Below, piece by piece: positions 9,183 through 20,320 of a stretch of 20,602 nt of DNA. The DNA is from Pseudoneurospora amorphoporcata (taxonomy: Eukaryota; Ascomycota; Sordariomycetes; Sordariales; Sordariaceae): positions 1 through 20,602 of the forward strand of contig MU859405.1 in the NCBI GenBank assembly GCA_033297205.1, read 5' to 3'. The first letter of the stretch is position 1. The number at the start of each line of letters is the position of its first letter. Made by a program: the position numbers and the translations under genes. A model generated the notes under the pieces. It worked only from the letters and a program-made list of their open reading frames with translations. It searched no databases and had not been told where the DNA came from.

Positions 9183-10081
9183 TCATTCATCATCACCATC
9201 CCCCTTCTTCGGCTTCACAACCTCCTTCACAGCCTCGTACGCCTCCCTCCTCCTCTCCTCATTCCCCTCCACCCTCCACTCGTCCAAATACCGCGGCACT
9301 TTGTCCACCCTGTTATACCCGCCGGCCACGGGCTCCCCAAATTGGAGCCAAGCCGGCACCACGCCCACCCAGGCTTTCTGTCTCAATTCCTCATCATTCA
9401 TATCCGCCCTATCATCATGCGGCTCCCCACTTCTAATCTTTGCACTCCCCGCCTTGATCTTGACCCTTAGTATACTCGTGCTCTGCATCTCGGCGTTATT
9501 TGGCGGGGTGCGCGTGTTTTGATAGCGTTGCGGCACGACGCTGTTGGTCACCAGTTCCATTGCCCATAGCTTTTCGGCGGGGTCGACGACGGGAGTGGCA
9601 TAGCCGAAGAGGACGGCTGAGCGGTAGTTGTACGAGTGCGAGTTGGGGGTTAGGGAGAGGACGTAGCCGTCTAGGAGGGTGGCGGTTAGGGTTAGGGGGA
9701 TGCCTTCTTCTTCGCCCTCTTCGCCCGAGGGAGAAGTTCGAGCCAAGTTCATGAGGCGGGAGGAGACGTAGCCATGGAGGTACAAGTCCAGCACGTCGCC
9801 TAGGTCGGCAGAGGGACGGGAAAAGGAACCCATTTGGCCGATCATGGGAAGGACGGCGGGGAAGGGAGAGGTGGAGTCTTGGAAGGCGACATTGATGAAA
9901 GGGGAGGAGTTGATGATGGCGTGGATGGTTTCGAGAGAGTAGCGGGCTGAGTACATATATAGTGTTAGTCTTTCAATTGACTAGATGGGGAGATATGGGG
10001 ATGAGTGTGCTGACCTCTGTCATTGAGTCGCTTGACGGTGCTGTACGGCTGTTTGGGGTATTCAAGTTCGCGAGAAGGCAT
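9183..10081 (-). CDS. PNPOx-like FMN-binding split-barrel protein (flavin-nucleotide-binding family), two exons, 276 residues
   Basis: Exons are 10081-10015 and 9946-9183. The intron 9947-10014 (68 nt) has donor GTCAGC, branch CTAAC and acceptor CAG, and splits an Ala codon. The N-terminus reads MPSRELEYPKQPYSTVKRLND and continues into ARYSLETIHAIINSSP, the usual opening of this family. Next come VAFQD, FPAVLPMIGQMGSF, LYLHGYVSSRLMN, TLLDGYVLSL, HSYNYRSAVLFGYAT, EKLWAMELVTNSVVPQR and KAWVGVVPAWLQFGEPV, ending in a charged Lys/Glu tail. Such proteins adopt the pyridoxamine-5'-phosphate-oxidase-like split barrel and bind FMN or related flavins; most fungal members have no proven reaction. Length is near the family norm and nothing is truncated. 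It sits 321 bp upstream of the prenyltransferase on the same strand, which may or may not mean co-function. ATG 10081 has AAAA before it, a favourable context. Confidence 0.88.
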
Positions 10082-11792
10082 TTTGGCGGGTGGTGGAGGT
10101 CACGACGGATCTTGTATTGATGGGCCACTGTTGTATTTGAAGATCTTATAATTCGGAAATGAAAAATAATAAAGAGGTATGACACATTCATCGGGTGACT
10201 CACGAGTGCGAAGAGAAGGAAAGCGTGAGGACATGATCAACCCGAAATGGAAAGTGGTGATAAGCAAAGGCGGGAGCGGGGAGATGAGGAGTAACGGCAG
10301 CGGCCCGAACGTGTGCCCGGCTTGACTCGGCTTCGGAGTGACTGAACAAGACGGCAGTGCTATGTACCGCAGACGCGCCCTTTGAATGACATTCACACCA
10401 AGATGAAGTATTGCTGGCGACATCAACTCGATGTCATGCCCAGATATTTTGACCAGTTGAATGGCAATCTTTTCACCATGGCCGGGTATTCTTGCACTTG
10501 GCGCTCTGGAGTATACAAGAAGTCCATATAGATACATCTTCATAGTGGACTTCCATGATGCTCGAGAACGAGGTGATGTTCAGTGACAAAGGCCGAAGAA
10601 CCGGGTGACAAAGTTCCAAAAATGAAAGGACTGGCGTGTTTGGTGATGGGCCGGGACGAGCTATATCGGAGACACTTATAAGGTACCTTATGAGGCGCTC
10701 GCTGATGGTGAACGGAAAGGAAAAGAGGGGGGCCTGACCCCACCACGTCGCTCCACATATCCAGGGAATATCGCTCTCTCATTGGCCAGCGCACGGTTCC
10801 CCTTCAATGATTCAATCGTCCCTTTTGCAAAGTCAATTCGTCTCTTCTTTCCTTGGTCATCTTTACCGTCGTCGCCACTGAAGCTCAACGTCGTCCTATC
10901 ATCACCACACTTGAGATACGAGGAGAAGCTGTCGCTGCGATTCGATCACATCGTTCATCCTTGTGATTTTTTTTGGATCTTGCCGAGCCCCTCAATTGAC
11001 AACTACCATGTCCCGGCCTCGGATATCGCTCTTCACCTCATTTCCCCTGCCCTGATCCCGACTGTCGCACCTCAGATGGATACAAACAATGTCCTCGGAA
11101 ATGCTGCCGAGATGGCGACAATGCTATACTGAGATTTATCAGGGTTAGTCCCGGCGGCCCAGATCCAGACCCTTTTGGAACGTCTTGGGTTTCAGCTGAA
11201 ACGCGTCCAAGGGGCATACGGAGGCATCACCGCTACGCTACCACCATTTGTCAGCCTCGCCTCCTCAGCCAATTACCACCCACGCCTTGTCTCGGCTTCG
11301 AGAACAATATGCCACTTCTGATGCACGACCCTGCACCGCTCCTGTTTGAGCCATTCCCAGCCGACCAACTCGAACACCACACGCATACTACCACTTCTCC
11401 CAAGTCGGGGGCTTGTTTCCTCGATAGTAACCAGTCCTTGGCAGCCGCTCCAACACTGCTTCGTTGGTAGTCAGTCTGATACACACTCCCGCGGCTGGTT
11501 GGCCCTTTGTTCTACTCTTCTTTCTTTCTCTCTCCTTCTTCTCTGTCCATCTTGCTTTGGTAACTCTGTACATCGCTTGAACCCCCCCAAGCATGTCATT
11601 GCCGATATTCACAACTTCATCTTCAACAACCTAGTGACGCAAGGCCCGTCGATTATGATACATTCTTTTTGATTACTTCTTTTTCCGAATAGCGTGTTGT
11701 TCTTCTCTTTTTGTTGTGATATCCCCATTGGCTGGGCTTCCCTTCTTTTGATATTCGATTCTGCCGACTGACCATATCCATTCTTGTTCACC
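10082..11792. promoter_or_regulatory. 1.7-kb divergent intergenic region with pyrimidine tracts and interrupted coding-like frames
   Basis: This separates the minus-strand flavoprotein gene from the plus-strand 7TM gene and must hold both promoters. Pyrimidine-rich tracts at about 11503-11548 and 11683-11760 lie just ahead of the start at 11793, as expected for a fungal leader. Between about 10782 and 11319 one plus frame is open except for a single TGA (11130-11132). A second frame is open to TAG near 11470. The minus-strand frame 10100-10543 lacks coding character. No complete gene can be supported. Confidence 0.4.
11076..11132 (+). other. possible 18-codon uORF
   Basis: The ATG at 11076 opens MDTNNVLGNAAEMATMLY and stops at TGA 11130-11132, about 660 bp before the 7TM start. 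If the transcript begins upstream of here, this would be an upstream ORF. The same frame continues open and protein-like for about 60 codons after the stop. Confidence 0.25.
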
Positions 11793-14700
11793 ATGGCCGT
11801 CAAAGGCGCCACCGAGGCCCTGGTTGCTGCTTTCACCTTGTCAGTTTATCCATGGTCAGTAGACACCATCATCACTCACACAAGCTAACATGCCATCAGT
11901 GGTCTTGTATTATACGCCGCGACGGAGGCTCTCGCTCTCTATGCAAAAGGTCATGGCACCGCGATACTCCGGGACGGCCAGAGGCTGGTCCTCGTCAGTT
12001 TTCTATCCACTGCCGCCCTGTGGGCACTTACCGATTTTATTTCTATTCTTATCAAAGTCGACAACTCGTCCATGTCTTGCCAGATCGGCATAATATTCGC
12101 TACCGTCTTCGACCAACTCGCCCGATTCTCCATCCAACAATACCTTTACTGGGCGCAAAACACGGGGGAGAGGATGCCCACCCTGCACATGGTTCCCCAA
12201 CTCCTAATACTCGGTCGACTCGTTGCCGGAGCCGTTTTTGTTGGATTTACTCGACCCCAAACCGATTCCTTCTGCGTCGCTGCCTCGTCCCAACTTCCCA
12301 TTTCCATTGTCGTCATCTCCATGGACGCTGCCATTCTCCTTTGTCTCATCACACGCGCCTTAGCCCAGAACACTACATTCAACACCGATGCTCAGACGGC
12401 TAGGAGGAAGGCGCTCTTCTGGGTTATGCTGGGTTTGGCTGTCTGGACTGCCACCAGCGTATCCTTACACCTTGGTTTCCGTTATGTTGCCCTTGTGGTC
12501 AGGACTGCCATGCCTGCCATCGGCCTGACTATCTTAATCGGTAAGTAGCATCGTCCTCGACATTGTTGTCCCTGGCTAACAGCGTACAGTTATCCTTACT
12601 GTCTGCTCTGGCACCCTCGGGGCGGCCAGCATAGTGCGAGTCAAATCCCCCGAAGCCATGTCTCCTCGCCGTGTTGAAATCAGCCGCGATATCTCCTCAT
12701 CCGATTCCTACTACCCCAGCAGCAACTACCAAGTCGTCAAGGATGCAGCCATAAGGTCCGAAATAACATTCATCAACCCGAGAGAGGCACCAGCGACAAA
12801 TAATGGACTCCCGACGATTTCGTTGCCCATCACTGGAGTGGCAGGCATGGGTGGCGTCCCTATCCAAGGACGGCTGTTTCCGCCTATCCGATCAAATACC
12901 GTCCCTACGCTTCCAAGGAACAGGTCGGTCAAGGCTGCTGTTGGTCTCCATAAGAAGGGGGCTTCGGCCGGTGGAAAATTGCACATTAGCAATCCCCTTC
13001 TCCAGGATACCGGCAGAAGCCCGCTCGATAAGATTCCTACCATGGACCTACAGGATGCCATGAGGGCAGAGAGGGAGCGAAGAGACAAGTTGCTCAGGCA
13101 AACGAGCCAGGCCAAGAGGGAGATGAATGCCCGGCCGGCAGTAACGGATCCCAGGGAGGACGTGAACAGAACCGTGAGCTTGAAGAGAAAGGAGGTCGGA
13201 TCACCTGTTTCGTCCGGCTCGTCACCTCGTTCGGACAACGTGGGTATGAGCTCATCAACACAACTGTCACCAGGAACGGGTGAAATCAGGCAAAGATCGC
13301 CGCGCCAGTCGCCAGAAATATCAGAGACCTCAAGACAATCAATCTTTCATTCTCGATCCGTGTCCGCTCCGGAGGATACTACTGGCTTGCCATTCAACCC
13401 CAGAGCTAGGGCATTGAAGCTGGAACAAGATGCACCCGGTGCAGAACGTCAGCAGACTGTTCTTTTCCTTAATAATGTCATCTGCGACGACCCCGCTTTT
13501 GTGCACGACATTCTGCAGGGTTCTAATGATAGGACTACTGACAAGATCCAATCTCCTGGGACGCCTGAATCGGTTGTTCACCGACCTCGGCCCATTCCGA
13601 GAAAGGTGGCCGATCCTAATCCTTTCGCCATTCTCGGCGCGGGACACAGAAGAAGCAAATCTAGCGGTTCATTGGTCAGGAAATCTGTGTACGGTTCGGG
13701 GGACATGCCGCCACCCCCTGCTCCTCCGAAGAGTGCGGGCGCAGGAACTCGGCCCCACCCGAACAGGACACAGAGCATGACGATTACTGAGAAAATCGCA
13801 CTCATGTACCCTGGGGAGATACGAAATATGTTGCCACCAGTCCCCGAGGCACCTACCGTCGCCAGGTCTTACCTTCAATCTCCATTTTCAGTGGACTCCG
13901 AGGAGGTGCGACAGCCCAACCAATCAACAAAAACCACAACCACGCCCGATAAAATTCCTACCGTTATTGAAAAAGCTACGGAAAGCAAGTACGACACGGA
14001 AAGCAAGTACGACACGGATATGGCGGCGAAGCGGGCATCATCCCCGGTGATTCCTATCAATTCTGTACAACGAGAGCCATTGTATAGCCATGATTCGGAA
14101 TCGCCAGATGAGGCCGATAGGAACTCGGTCCGCTCTACACAGGTCAGTCTCGGACTTGCTGTGGCCCGACCTCTGCCTCGACCAGTGGTAAAGACGGTAC
14201 GTGAGGAGATGGACACCAAGACTCAACAACCTGAGGTTGCTCCGGCCAGTCAACAACCTGCAAAGGAGGCGAAGCGACTACAAGTCAATACTTCAGTCGA
14301 AAACAAACCGACACCCAAGCAAACTTCACCAGTACAGGCCCGCCGCGTCGGTGACAAGTGCCCCGTTTTCTCCGATCAAAAGTCAAGACTCAGGATGCCA
14401 CCTCCTTCACCTCTGCCGTTGAGTGGGCCACGCAGGAATACGGTCGTGGTTCAGGCCGAGCCTTCGCCCCTCGAGTCTCCAGAACATGCACTCCACCACA
14501 TCCAGGAACAGCTCAAGAAGTTTGAAGAGCCCGTGATTGAGGCCTGCTGGAAGGACCACACTGAGCGCCTCGCTCTACTTGAGGATCTGGAGAAGGAGAT
14601 GGGTGTTCACGAGAATCATTGGCAGGAAATGAAGCATAACATGGGCCGTGATTCGTTGTGCAGCATGCAGACCAACTCTCCGGCGAACAGGAACTCACAA

Positions 14701-17700
14701 TGTGATTCTACTGTTGGTAGCATAGTCATTGGGCGCGGCTTGGCTGTTGGCGCTATGGCCGCTGAGCGCAGAGCTTCTCGCCAGACCATGCTGCGCAACA
14801 GTGGCAGCTACAATCCCAACAGACTCTCAAGAGATGCTGTCAAGTCACACATGAGCATCTGGCAGGAGCGTCTGACCGAGGCACATATCGACTACATGGA
14901 GACAGCAGCCGAAAGACTCGGTCATCCCAGCGGCAACTTCTTGGCTATGCCAATGCCTAATGTCCAGCTCGGTACCCCTACGCCTCCTGACTCTGACGTT
15001 TCTGATGATGATGATGATTCGGTTCTGTCCGCTCAGCTGGATGCTGTGTCAAACTGGTTGTCCAAGAAGGCTGTCAAGACTGTGTCCCTGTGGGCTCCGG
15101 CGCCGCAGCAGGCTACTGTCGTCGCAAACCTTTTGTGGACGCCTGTTCCCAAGGCTTCGCCTACTTCCACGGTCGCGACGCCGGAAGCTGAGACTTTGGT
15201 CCGGCCGTTGGCTCGTAAGGAACTGCCTCCTCCCCTTGAAATTACCAGCACGCAGTTGTGGTCCAAGCTTACAGTGAATGTCAAGAAGGCCCCTGCGCTC
15301 TGGACGCCTCCTCCACCTGTGAAGGTTCCGAAGACAAGTGCACTGTGGGTGCATATTCCCAAGGTTGCAAGTGAATGCCCGAGGCCTCTCCCAGAGGCCG
15401 ACGCATTTGTCCGTCCCGCCACGAGAAAGGTTCTGGCTCCTCTTGAGATCACGAGCACCCAGCTGTGGAAGAAGGCTGAACCTGAAAAGAAGCCTTCACT
15501 CTGGACCCGACCACCCAAGGTTTCTACCGTCACGACGAACCTTTGGTGGTCGCCCCCTCCCAAGGTTCTCGAGGACCTTTCACTGGCTCTTGATCTCCCA
15601 GAAATATTTACCCGTCCTGCGGCTAGAAAAGATCTTGCTCCCCTCCAAATCTCCTCCAAGCATCTCTGGCGCAAACCATACACCAGCACCAAGGAGACCA
15701 CCGGACTTTGGCGACCTTCCTGGGCTTCTGTCGCCCCTCCTGCTGACTTCAAGCGTCTCTCTCTGCAAGAAATTCCCCAACCCAAACCTCAAAAGGCTCC
15801 GCGACCCGTAACCCAACGTCCTCCTCGCCGCAACAAGCGTGTGAGCGCTCTGCCCGACATTCTTGAGAATCCTGAGCCTCTTCCCGACAAGCGCGGCACC
15901 CTTGGTATTTTCCAATTCCCCTGGGGCGAGAAGTCCGACACTGCAACCATGCCTCTACCGCGTCCTTTCGGTCGCTCCATGCCCGGCACCATGAGCTCCG
16001 GCATTCCCCTCCGGGCGTCGTACACTCCCGACTACTCGGGCACATCGTTCTTTGACGACTACGACGAAGATCCCGAGTCCGACTATGAGCGCGAAGAAAG
16101 CGATGATGAAGATGACTTTGACGAGACGACTATCTGGGAAATTGCTAGCCTCCTCAACTCGGATGCTGTGCCCTCGAGGAACAGCCTCTTCCTTTCCGCC
16201 ACTCCTGCCTACAGCGTCGACGAGTACTACAGCGGCGGCGGCGGCGGCGGCAGCAGCCACCAAGAACAATCCGCTTCTGCGTCCGCCACCGACATTGACG
16301 ATGATGATGATGATGATGCTTCCAGTGAGCATGAAATCCTGATCGGCCTTGCCGCGGATCCCCATGATGGCGAAGAACATACTGGCGACTCCACTCGTTC
16401 AACCCTGGACCAGGGAGCCCAGGCCGCCGTCGCTACCCGTGCGGCATTGGCCGATGACTCGGCGCCTGCACCGGCTCCGCCCCGAGTGGAGACCAGCGAA
16501 AACCAAGCCGTGGAGACGCACCTGCAAATCTCGACCGGCCTATGGAGCCGCGATGAATCACCCGAGATCAAGACTTTGTCTTCACCTCGCGCCGCGGCGG
16601 AAACGACAAAAGGTCTCTTTGTCCTGGGCAGCCGTGAGTCGACGACGTCCGACAAGCGCACCACCGAGCAGGAGCCGGCCGCCGTCAACATGCACCGCAC
16701 ACCCCGGGCCACGGCTGCCGACTCATGGAGGCCGTTGGATAAGCTCATGTCCAACAGCCTCTGGACGCCCCAAGAGGCTGCCGCCAGGGGCGTTAGCAGG
16801 CAGGTGTTTCAGCACTGGCTCACTCTTGGCCTAGCCGCCGCTAAGGACAAGGAGGCTCTCATTGCTAGCGGTCATCCCCTCAACATCAAGTGCCGCACTG
16901 AGACGGGCCGCATCACCGCCACCCCTGCCGACTGGGCTGCTGCCCTTGAGGAGGCCATTCAGGCTTCTATCATCAAGGCCACTGTCCCGGCCTTCAACTC
17001 GGCCGTCCGTCATCCCGTCTTCGCCGGCTCATCCCTCATCACCACCTCCGAGTGGTTCCACCCCGCCGCCACAGGCTACACCTACGATGCGGCCTGTGTC
17101 CATCCCGTCTTCTTCGGCTCTCTCGCCATCACCTGCCCCGAGGAGTCCGTCCACCCCGCCATGGCGGCTTACGCTCACAAGAAGCTTCGTCGTCACCAGC
17201 GTTCGGGATCATCTCACTCTTGCTCTGCCAACACTTTCTCCACCACCACCTCCTGCAAGAACAACCACAGCCACTCGAGCAGCAGCGGCAAGAAGCGTAG
17301 GGAGCCCATCATCGCCCAGATCCACGCCATCGAGGCTGAAATGGGTCTCATCCCCGAGGACTCTGCCGTCGCCGTCGTGCCTGACGTCCCGGAGGTCCCC
17401 TCACTCAAGGAGATGGAAGCCTCCCGCAAGGCCAAGATCCAAGCCCAGATCGAGGCCCTCGAGCAAGAGAAGTTGTTCGCTGCCCAAATAGCTCGCGAAA
17501 GATTCGTGACTAGGCGTCGCGCTAGCTCCAGCGTGTCCCACGCCACCACGGCCACTACAAACTCTGAAAACGACGGTCCCGCTTCCATGGACTCTTTCCC
17601 CCTGAGCAGCCAGCGTCCCTCCACGGCCACTAGCGTTGACTTGGAGCATGATGTTGATCTTGATCAGGAGGATAAGGCCGTCGACACCGTTCAAGTCCCT

Positions 17701-18156
17701 GAACTCACCATTTCCTCTTCCCAACCCTCCCCGAGCCAAGCCAACAACACCAACAACGGCCTCTGGACCGCCCCCCTCCCCATCCCCCAACCAACCCCCT
17801 CACTAATCCCCACCTTCTGGATTCCTCCCCCCTACCCCGCCTCGTCCTTCGAGTCCTACGCCCTCCCCAGCCCTAAACTCCTTTGGCAGCCTAAAGCCGG
17901 TAAACCCGAAATCATCGCCAAGACCGATGAAGATGGCGAGGCGCACGAGCGCAGGGCTTTGGGACGCAAGGGGCTGTTGACGAAGCAGAGGAAGATGGAG
18001 ATTATGGAGCAAATCAAGGCGCTGGAGAGCAGGGAGATGAGTACTAAGGATTTGAAGGAGGTGTTTAAGAGGCAGGGATTGTGGAGGAAGGAGAGTGCAG
18101 TGGTGACTGAGAAGAAGGATTGGATGGCTGCTTCGAGCCAGCCAGTTGAATGGTGA
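11793..18156 (+). CDS. seven-helix membrane protein fused to a ~1,840-residue low-complexity tail, three exons, 2,084 residues
   Basis: Exons are 11793-11839, 11900-12540 and 12590-18156. Intron 1 (60 nt) has GTCAGT, CTAAC and CAG; intron 2 (49 nt) has GTAAGT, CTAAC and ACAG. Both joins keep frame, so the long final ORF does not start at an internal GTG but continues from the membrane domain. Hydrophobic helices lie near residues 8-30, 44-67, 77-98, 114-132, 148-170, 187-208 and 214-245. Arg/Lys-rich odd loops and an NSS sequon in the second loop predict N-out, C-in. Cys76 (top of helix 3) and Cys141 (loop 4-5) sit where class A GPCRs have their disulfide. The tail has basic Ser/Pro-rich segments, PPPPAPPK, a helical stretch near LKKFEEPVIEACWKDHTERL, the LW-repeat block, acidic and Gly runs, HPVF repeats and QIxALE helices. 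I recognise no named family. A sensor or scaffold role at a membrane is inference only. ATG 11793 (CACCATGG) has a strong context. Confidence 0.85.
13981..14016 (+). repeat. exact 18-nt tandem duplication in coding sequence
   Basis: Two adjacent identical 18-bp units (13981-13998 and 13999-14016) encode ESKYDT twice, within the disordered tail of the 7TM protein. The identity suggests a recent slippage event, and length may vary between strains. Confidence 0.9.
15060..15715 (+). repeat. Leu-Trp repeat block: three degenerate ~70-residue units
   Basis: Each unit carries xLWxxxPK, a spacer of about 25 residues, then RPxARKxLxPLEITSTQLWxK. The RP-RK-L motifs start near 15203, 15413 and 15613, spaced about 210 and 200 bp. 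The protein-level match is clear (EITSTQLW in units 1 and 2, QISSKHLW in unit 3), while DNA identity is only partial, so the duplication is old and apparently under constraint. Further isolated LW motifs occur near 16538, 16758, 17758, 17879 and 18076. Confidence 0.85.
16051..16325 (+). repeat. acidic, poly-Gly and poly-Asp low-complexity coding tracts
   Basis: The frame encodes an Asp/Glu-rich stretch (about 16051-16131), a run of six Gly from GGC repeats (about 16231-16251) and seven consecutive Asp from GAT/GAC repeats (about 16298-16318). The trinucleotide runs keep the frame and are prone to length change. Confidence 0.8.
17005..17190 (+). repeat. duplicated HPVF(A/F)GS...HPA motif
   Basis: Two neighbouring ~29-residue units read HPVFAGSSLITTSEWFHPA and HPVFFGSLAITCPEESVHPA. 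Each begins His-Pro-Val-Phe and has a second His-Pro about 15 residues later. They lie in the C-terminal third of the 7TM protein, in a more ordered-looking segment than its surroundings. Confidence 0.75.
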
Positions 18157-18543
18157 GCTTTCACCTTAGTGCTGTGATGGCTGTGAGGGATGTGTGTCTG
18201 TTGTGATGATGGAATGAACTGGCTTGTTGATTTGGTGTTATTGTTGTTGTCGCGAAAGGCACCGGGCCTCAATGGTTCGATGGATGGGAAGTAATGAGAA
18301 AAAATAAAGGGAAAGCGCAAGGGAAAGGGTACTGAAAAGCGGAAGGGAAATATGGTAAACAACATACAGGAAGGAATAAAGGTGTCAGGGCTTGGAATTT
18401 CAATAGGAACGGCTTATTTTCTTCTTCCAAGGTCCGGCTCGGACCAGAACAGTTGATGGAAAAGAGGTGGTGTTGAAGAGAAGGAAACGAATTCCTAAAT
18501 GGCACTTAATGCAGTTGAGCAGTTGATGTACGATACCCAGGTC

Positions 18544-18566
18544 ACCTACCTACCTACCTACCTACC
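18544..18566. repeat. (ACCT)n microsatellite
   Basis: Five full ACCT units plus ACC, uninterrupted. This is a common type of simple repeat in filamentous ascomycete intergenic DNA. Confidence 0.95.
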
Positions 18567-18724
18567 GTACTGTCCTGTCCGTACAGCTTCGATCTTCTAG
18601 AAGCGCAGTACCATAGTTGAAAAGATTGATAATTTTGAGATCCGAGTGTTCCCGATTCCGTGACTCTTCCCGTGATAAATGTTCTGTCTGTCATCCGTCA
18701 TCCGTGTGTGTCATCAAGAAATGA

Positions 18725-18759
18725 ACAGACAACAGACAACAGGCAACAGACAACAGACA
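18725..18759. repeat. five-copy heptamer tandem repeat ACAGACA
   Basis: Five head-to-tail 7-nt units; only the third differs (ACAGGCA). Related CAGGCAG sequence follows directly. Non-coding context. Confidence 0.9.
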
Positions 18760-19094
18760 AGCAGGCAGAATCGACTTGAAGACATACATACACGAGGGAA
18801 AGCCCGGAAAGGTGAGCATCGAGGACGACCGGACCAGCGGGGCCACTCTTATAAGTCAGTCCTCCTCCAATGACAATCTGGCGGTCTGGCGGTGGCCGCG
18901 ATACATCATTTGATTTGATATTCCCATTCAGCCGCTGTCGCTTAAGCCGGCGCGGATTGTTCGTGAATTGTGTCCAGTGTCCACCTTTGAGACTTTTTGA
19001 GGCTCCACAGCAAAAAAGTGAATTTATAAGTCTAGCCTAAATTAGCCGCGATGTTTGGTTGCTGGCGTTCAGTGCATGGTGTGCTTCAACACCC

Positions 19095-19121
19095 ACGACG
19101 ACGACGACGACGACGACGACG
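19095..19121. repeat. (ACG)9 microsatellite
   Basis: Nine uninterrupted ACG units in non-coding DNA. The run is rich in CpG, which is notable because such runs are often eroded in methylated fungal DNA. Confidence 0.95.
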
Positions 19122-20208
19122 ACAACAAGGTTATTACAAATAAAAATGTGGCATCAAAAGAAGAGATATGAGATAGGTAGAAAAAGGCGTGATTGCATAC
19201 CCACTGGGCTAAACAATCACCATGATGCTAGAATATCTGATCACGGAAAGCGGAAAGCAGAAACATGGGAGAAATATTAGGCGAGTGGAGTCATTGGAGT
19301 CACTACAAAAAGACCCAAAAATACATACAACACCAGGGATTCGCTGGTCGTCACCGACCCAACTACTAGTCTGGCCCTCACTAAGCTTGTGTATAGGAGT
19401 GAGAAGGATATCAATCGGGTCTTTTAATCACGTGGTAGGGTCAAAAAACTGAACAATCACCTCCCCGTATCAAATCGTTCGTTACGGAGGCATTGCGGTG
19501 AGTGTGGAGGCGGCGCTAAAAAGATGAATATAATTAGGCCGATTACAAGACAAGTTGGCCGTCTTGACACTGCTGCTAGCCCCGTTAACGTTTGTCAAAG
19601 TGCAATATCCGCGGTATAGGTATACTAGCACAATTCTCAGTCGCGGCCGTACAAGCTCCTCTTCCGGTAGCTGAACCTTGGACTTCAACGAAAGCATTTC
19701 TTTGGTAGTATGGACAGCTGTTTTATGTCTTACTGTCAGTGCGATCGCCGCTTGGCGTCGGTTCTATGCGCCCACAGGTCCCAAAGGAAATGAAAAGTAA
19801 GGCATCAATGCATTGTCCGCTTAAGGACACTGGTTATCGCAACGGCTTGGTTGTTGACAGCACTGGCAGCCTAGACTCTACTGCAATTTGCAGGTTCCAC
19901 TCGGATTTACAGCCCTATCCGCGCCACGGCCCCATAAGTGGTGCAAGCTACACTATTGCCAACCCTGTAGACCCCGTGACAGAAAGCCACGACCCTCGCC
20001 CAAGTCGAGTTATTAATTGGCGCCCTGAAGTCTCTGGGTTCAGAATGCCCGGCCTCTAGAAAAGAAATGTCCTTTGGGCTATTGGTGTAAGGGGTGCAGC
20101 ACAGTTGACACAGATGCTGGCCAAAAGAATCAACAAGGTTCTACGAAGAGAGAAGGAGAGAAAAGGGGGCCCTCTAGGCAGTCTGGCCGGCTGTCCTAAA
20201 AAAAAGAG

Positions 20209-20220
20209 GCGTGCGCACGC
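20209..20220. repeat. 12-bp perfect palindrome
   Basis: GCGTGCGCACGC is its own reverse complement, next to an A-run at 20198-20205. It may be a protein-binding site or chance. Confidence 0.6.
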
Positions 20221-20320
20221 ACAGGCCAGTGTTGCCTGCCGCGAGAGCAGAGCACTCGCCTGGCAAGACTGCCGGGCATTTCAGCCACGGGCACCAGCCC
20301 CATGACAATTGGCATGTAGT

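Noticed and set aside
10100..10543. 147-codon minus-strand ORF upstream of the flavoprotein gene
   Set aside because: Has an ATG but no recognisable domain or coding bias, and occupies the expected promoter and leader of that gene.
11852..12403. 183-codon plus-strand frame
   Set aside because: Shadow of exon 2 of the 7TM gene that reads through intron 1; the spliced frame gives clear transmembrane helices, this one does not.
15033..15785. 250-codon open frame on the minus strand
   Set aside because: Lies wholly antisense to the LW-repeat coding region; openness follows from codon bias and the repeats, and no independent start or splice signals or domain are seen.
16154..16402. His/Arg-rich minus-strand frame
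   Set aside because: Produced by the antisense of GAT and GGC coding repeats.
19739..20059. 106-codon plus-strand frame
   Set aside because: Begins at GTG, composition is not protein-like, and no intron or neighbour supports it.
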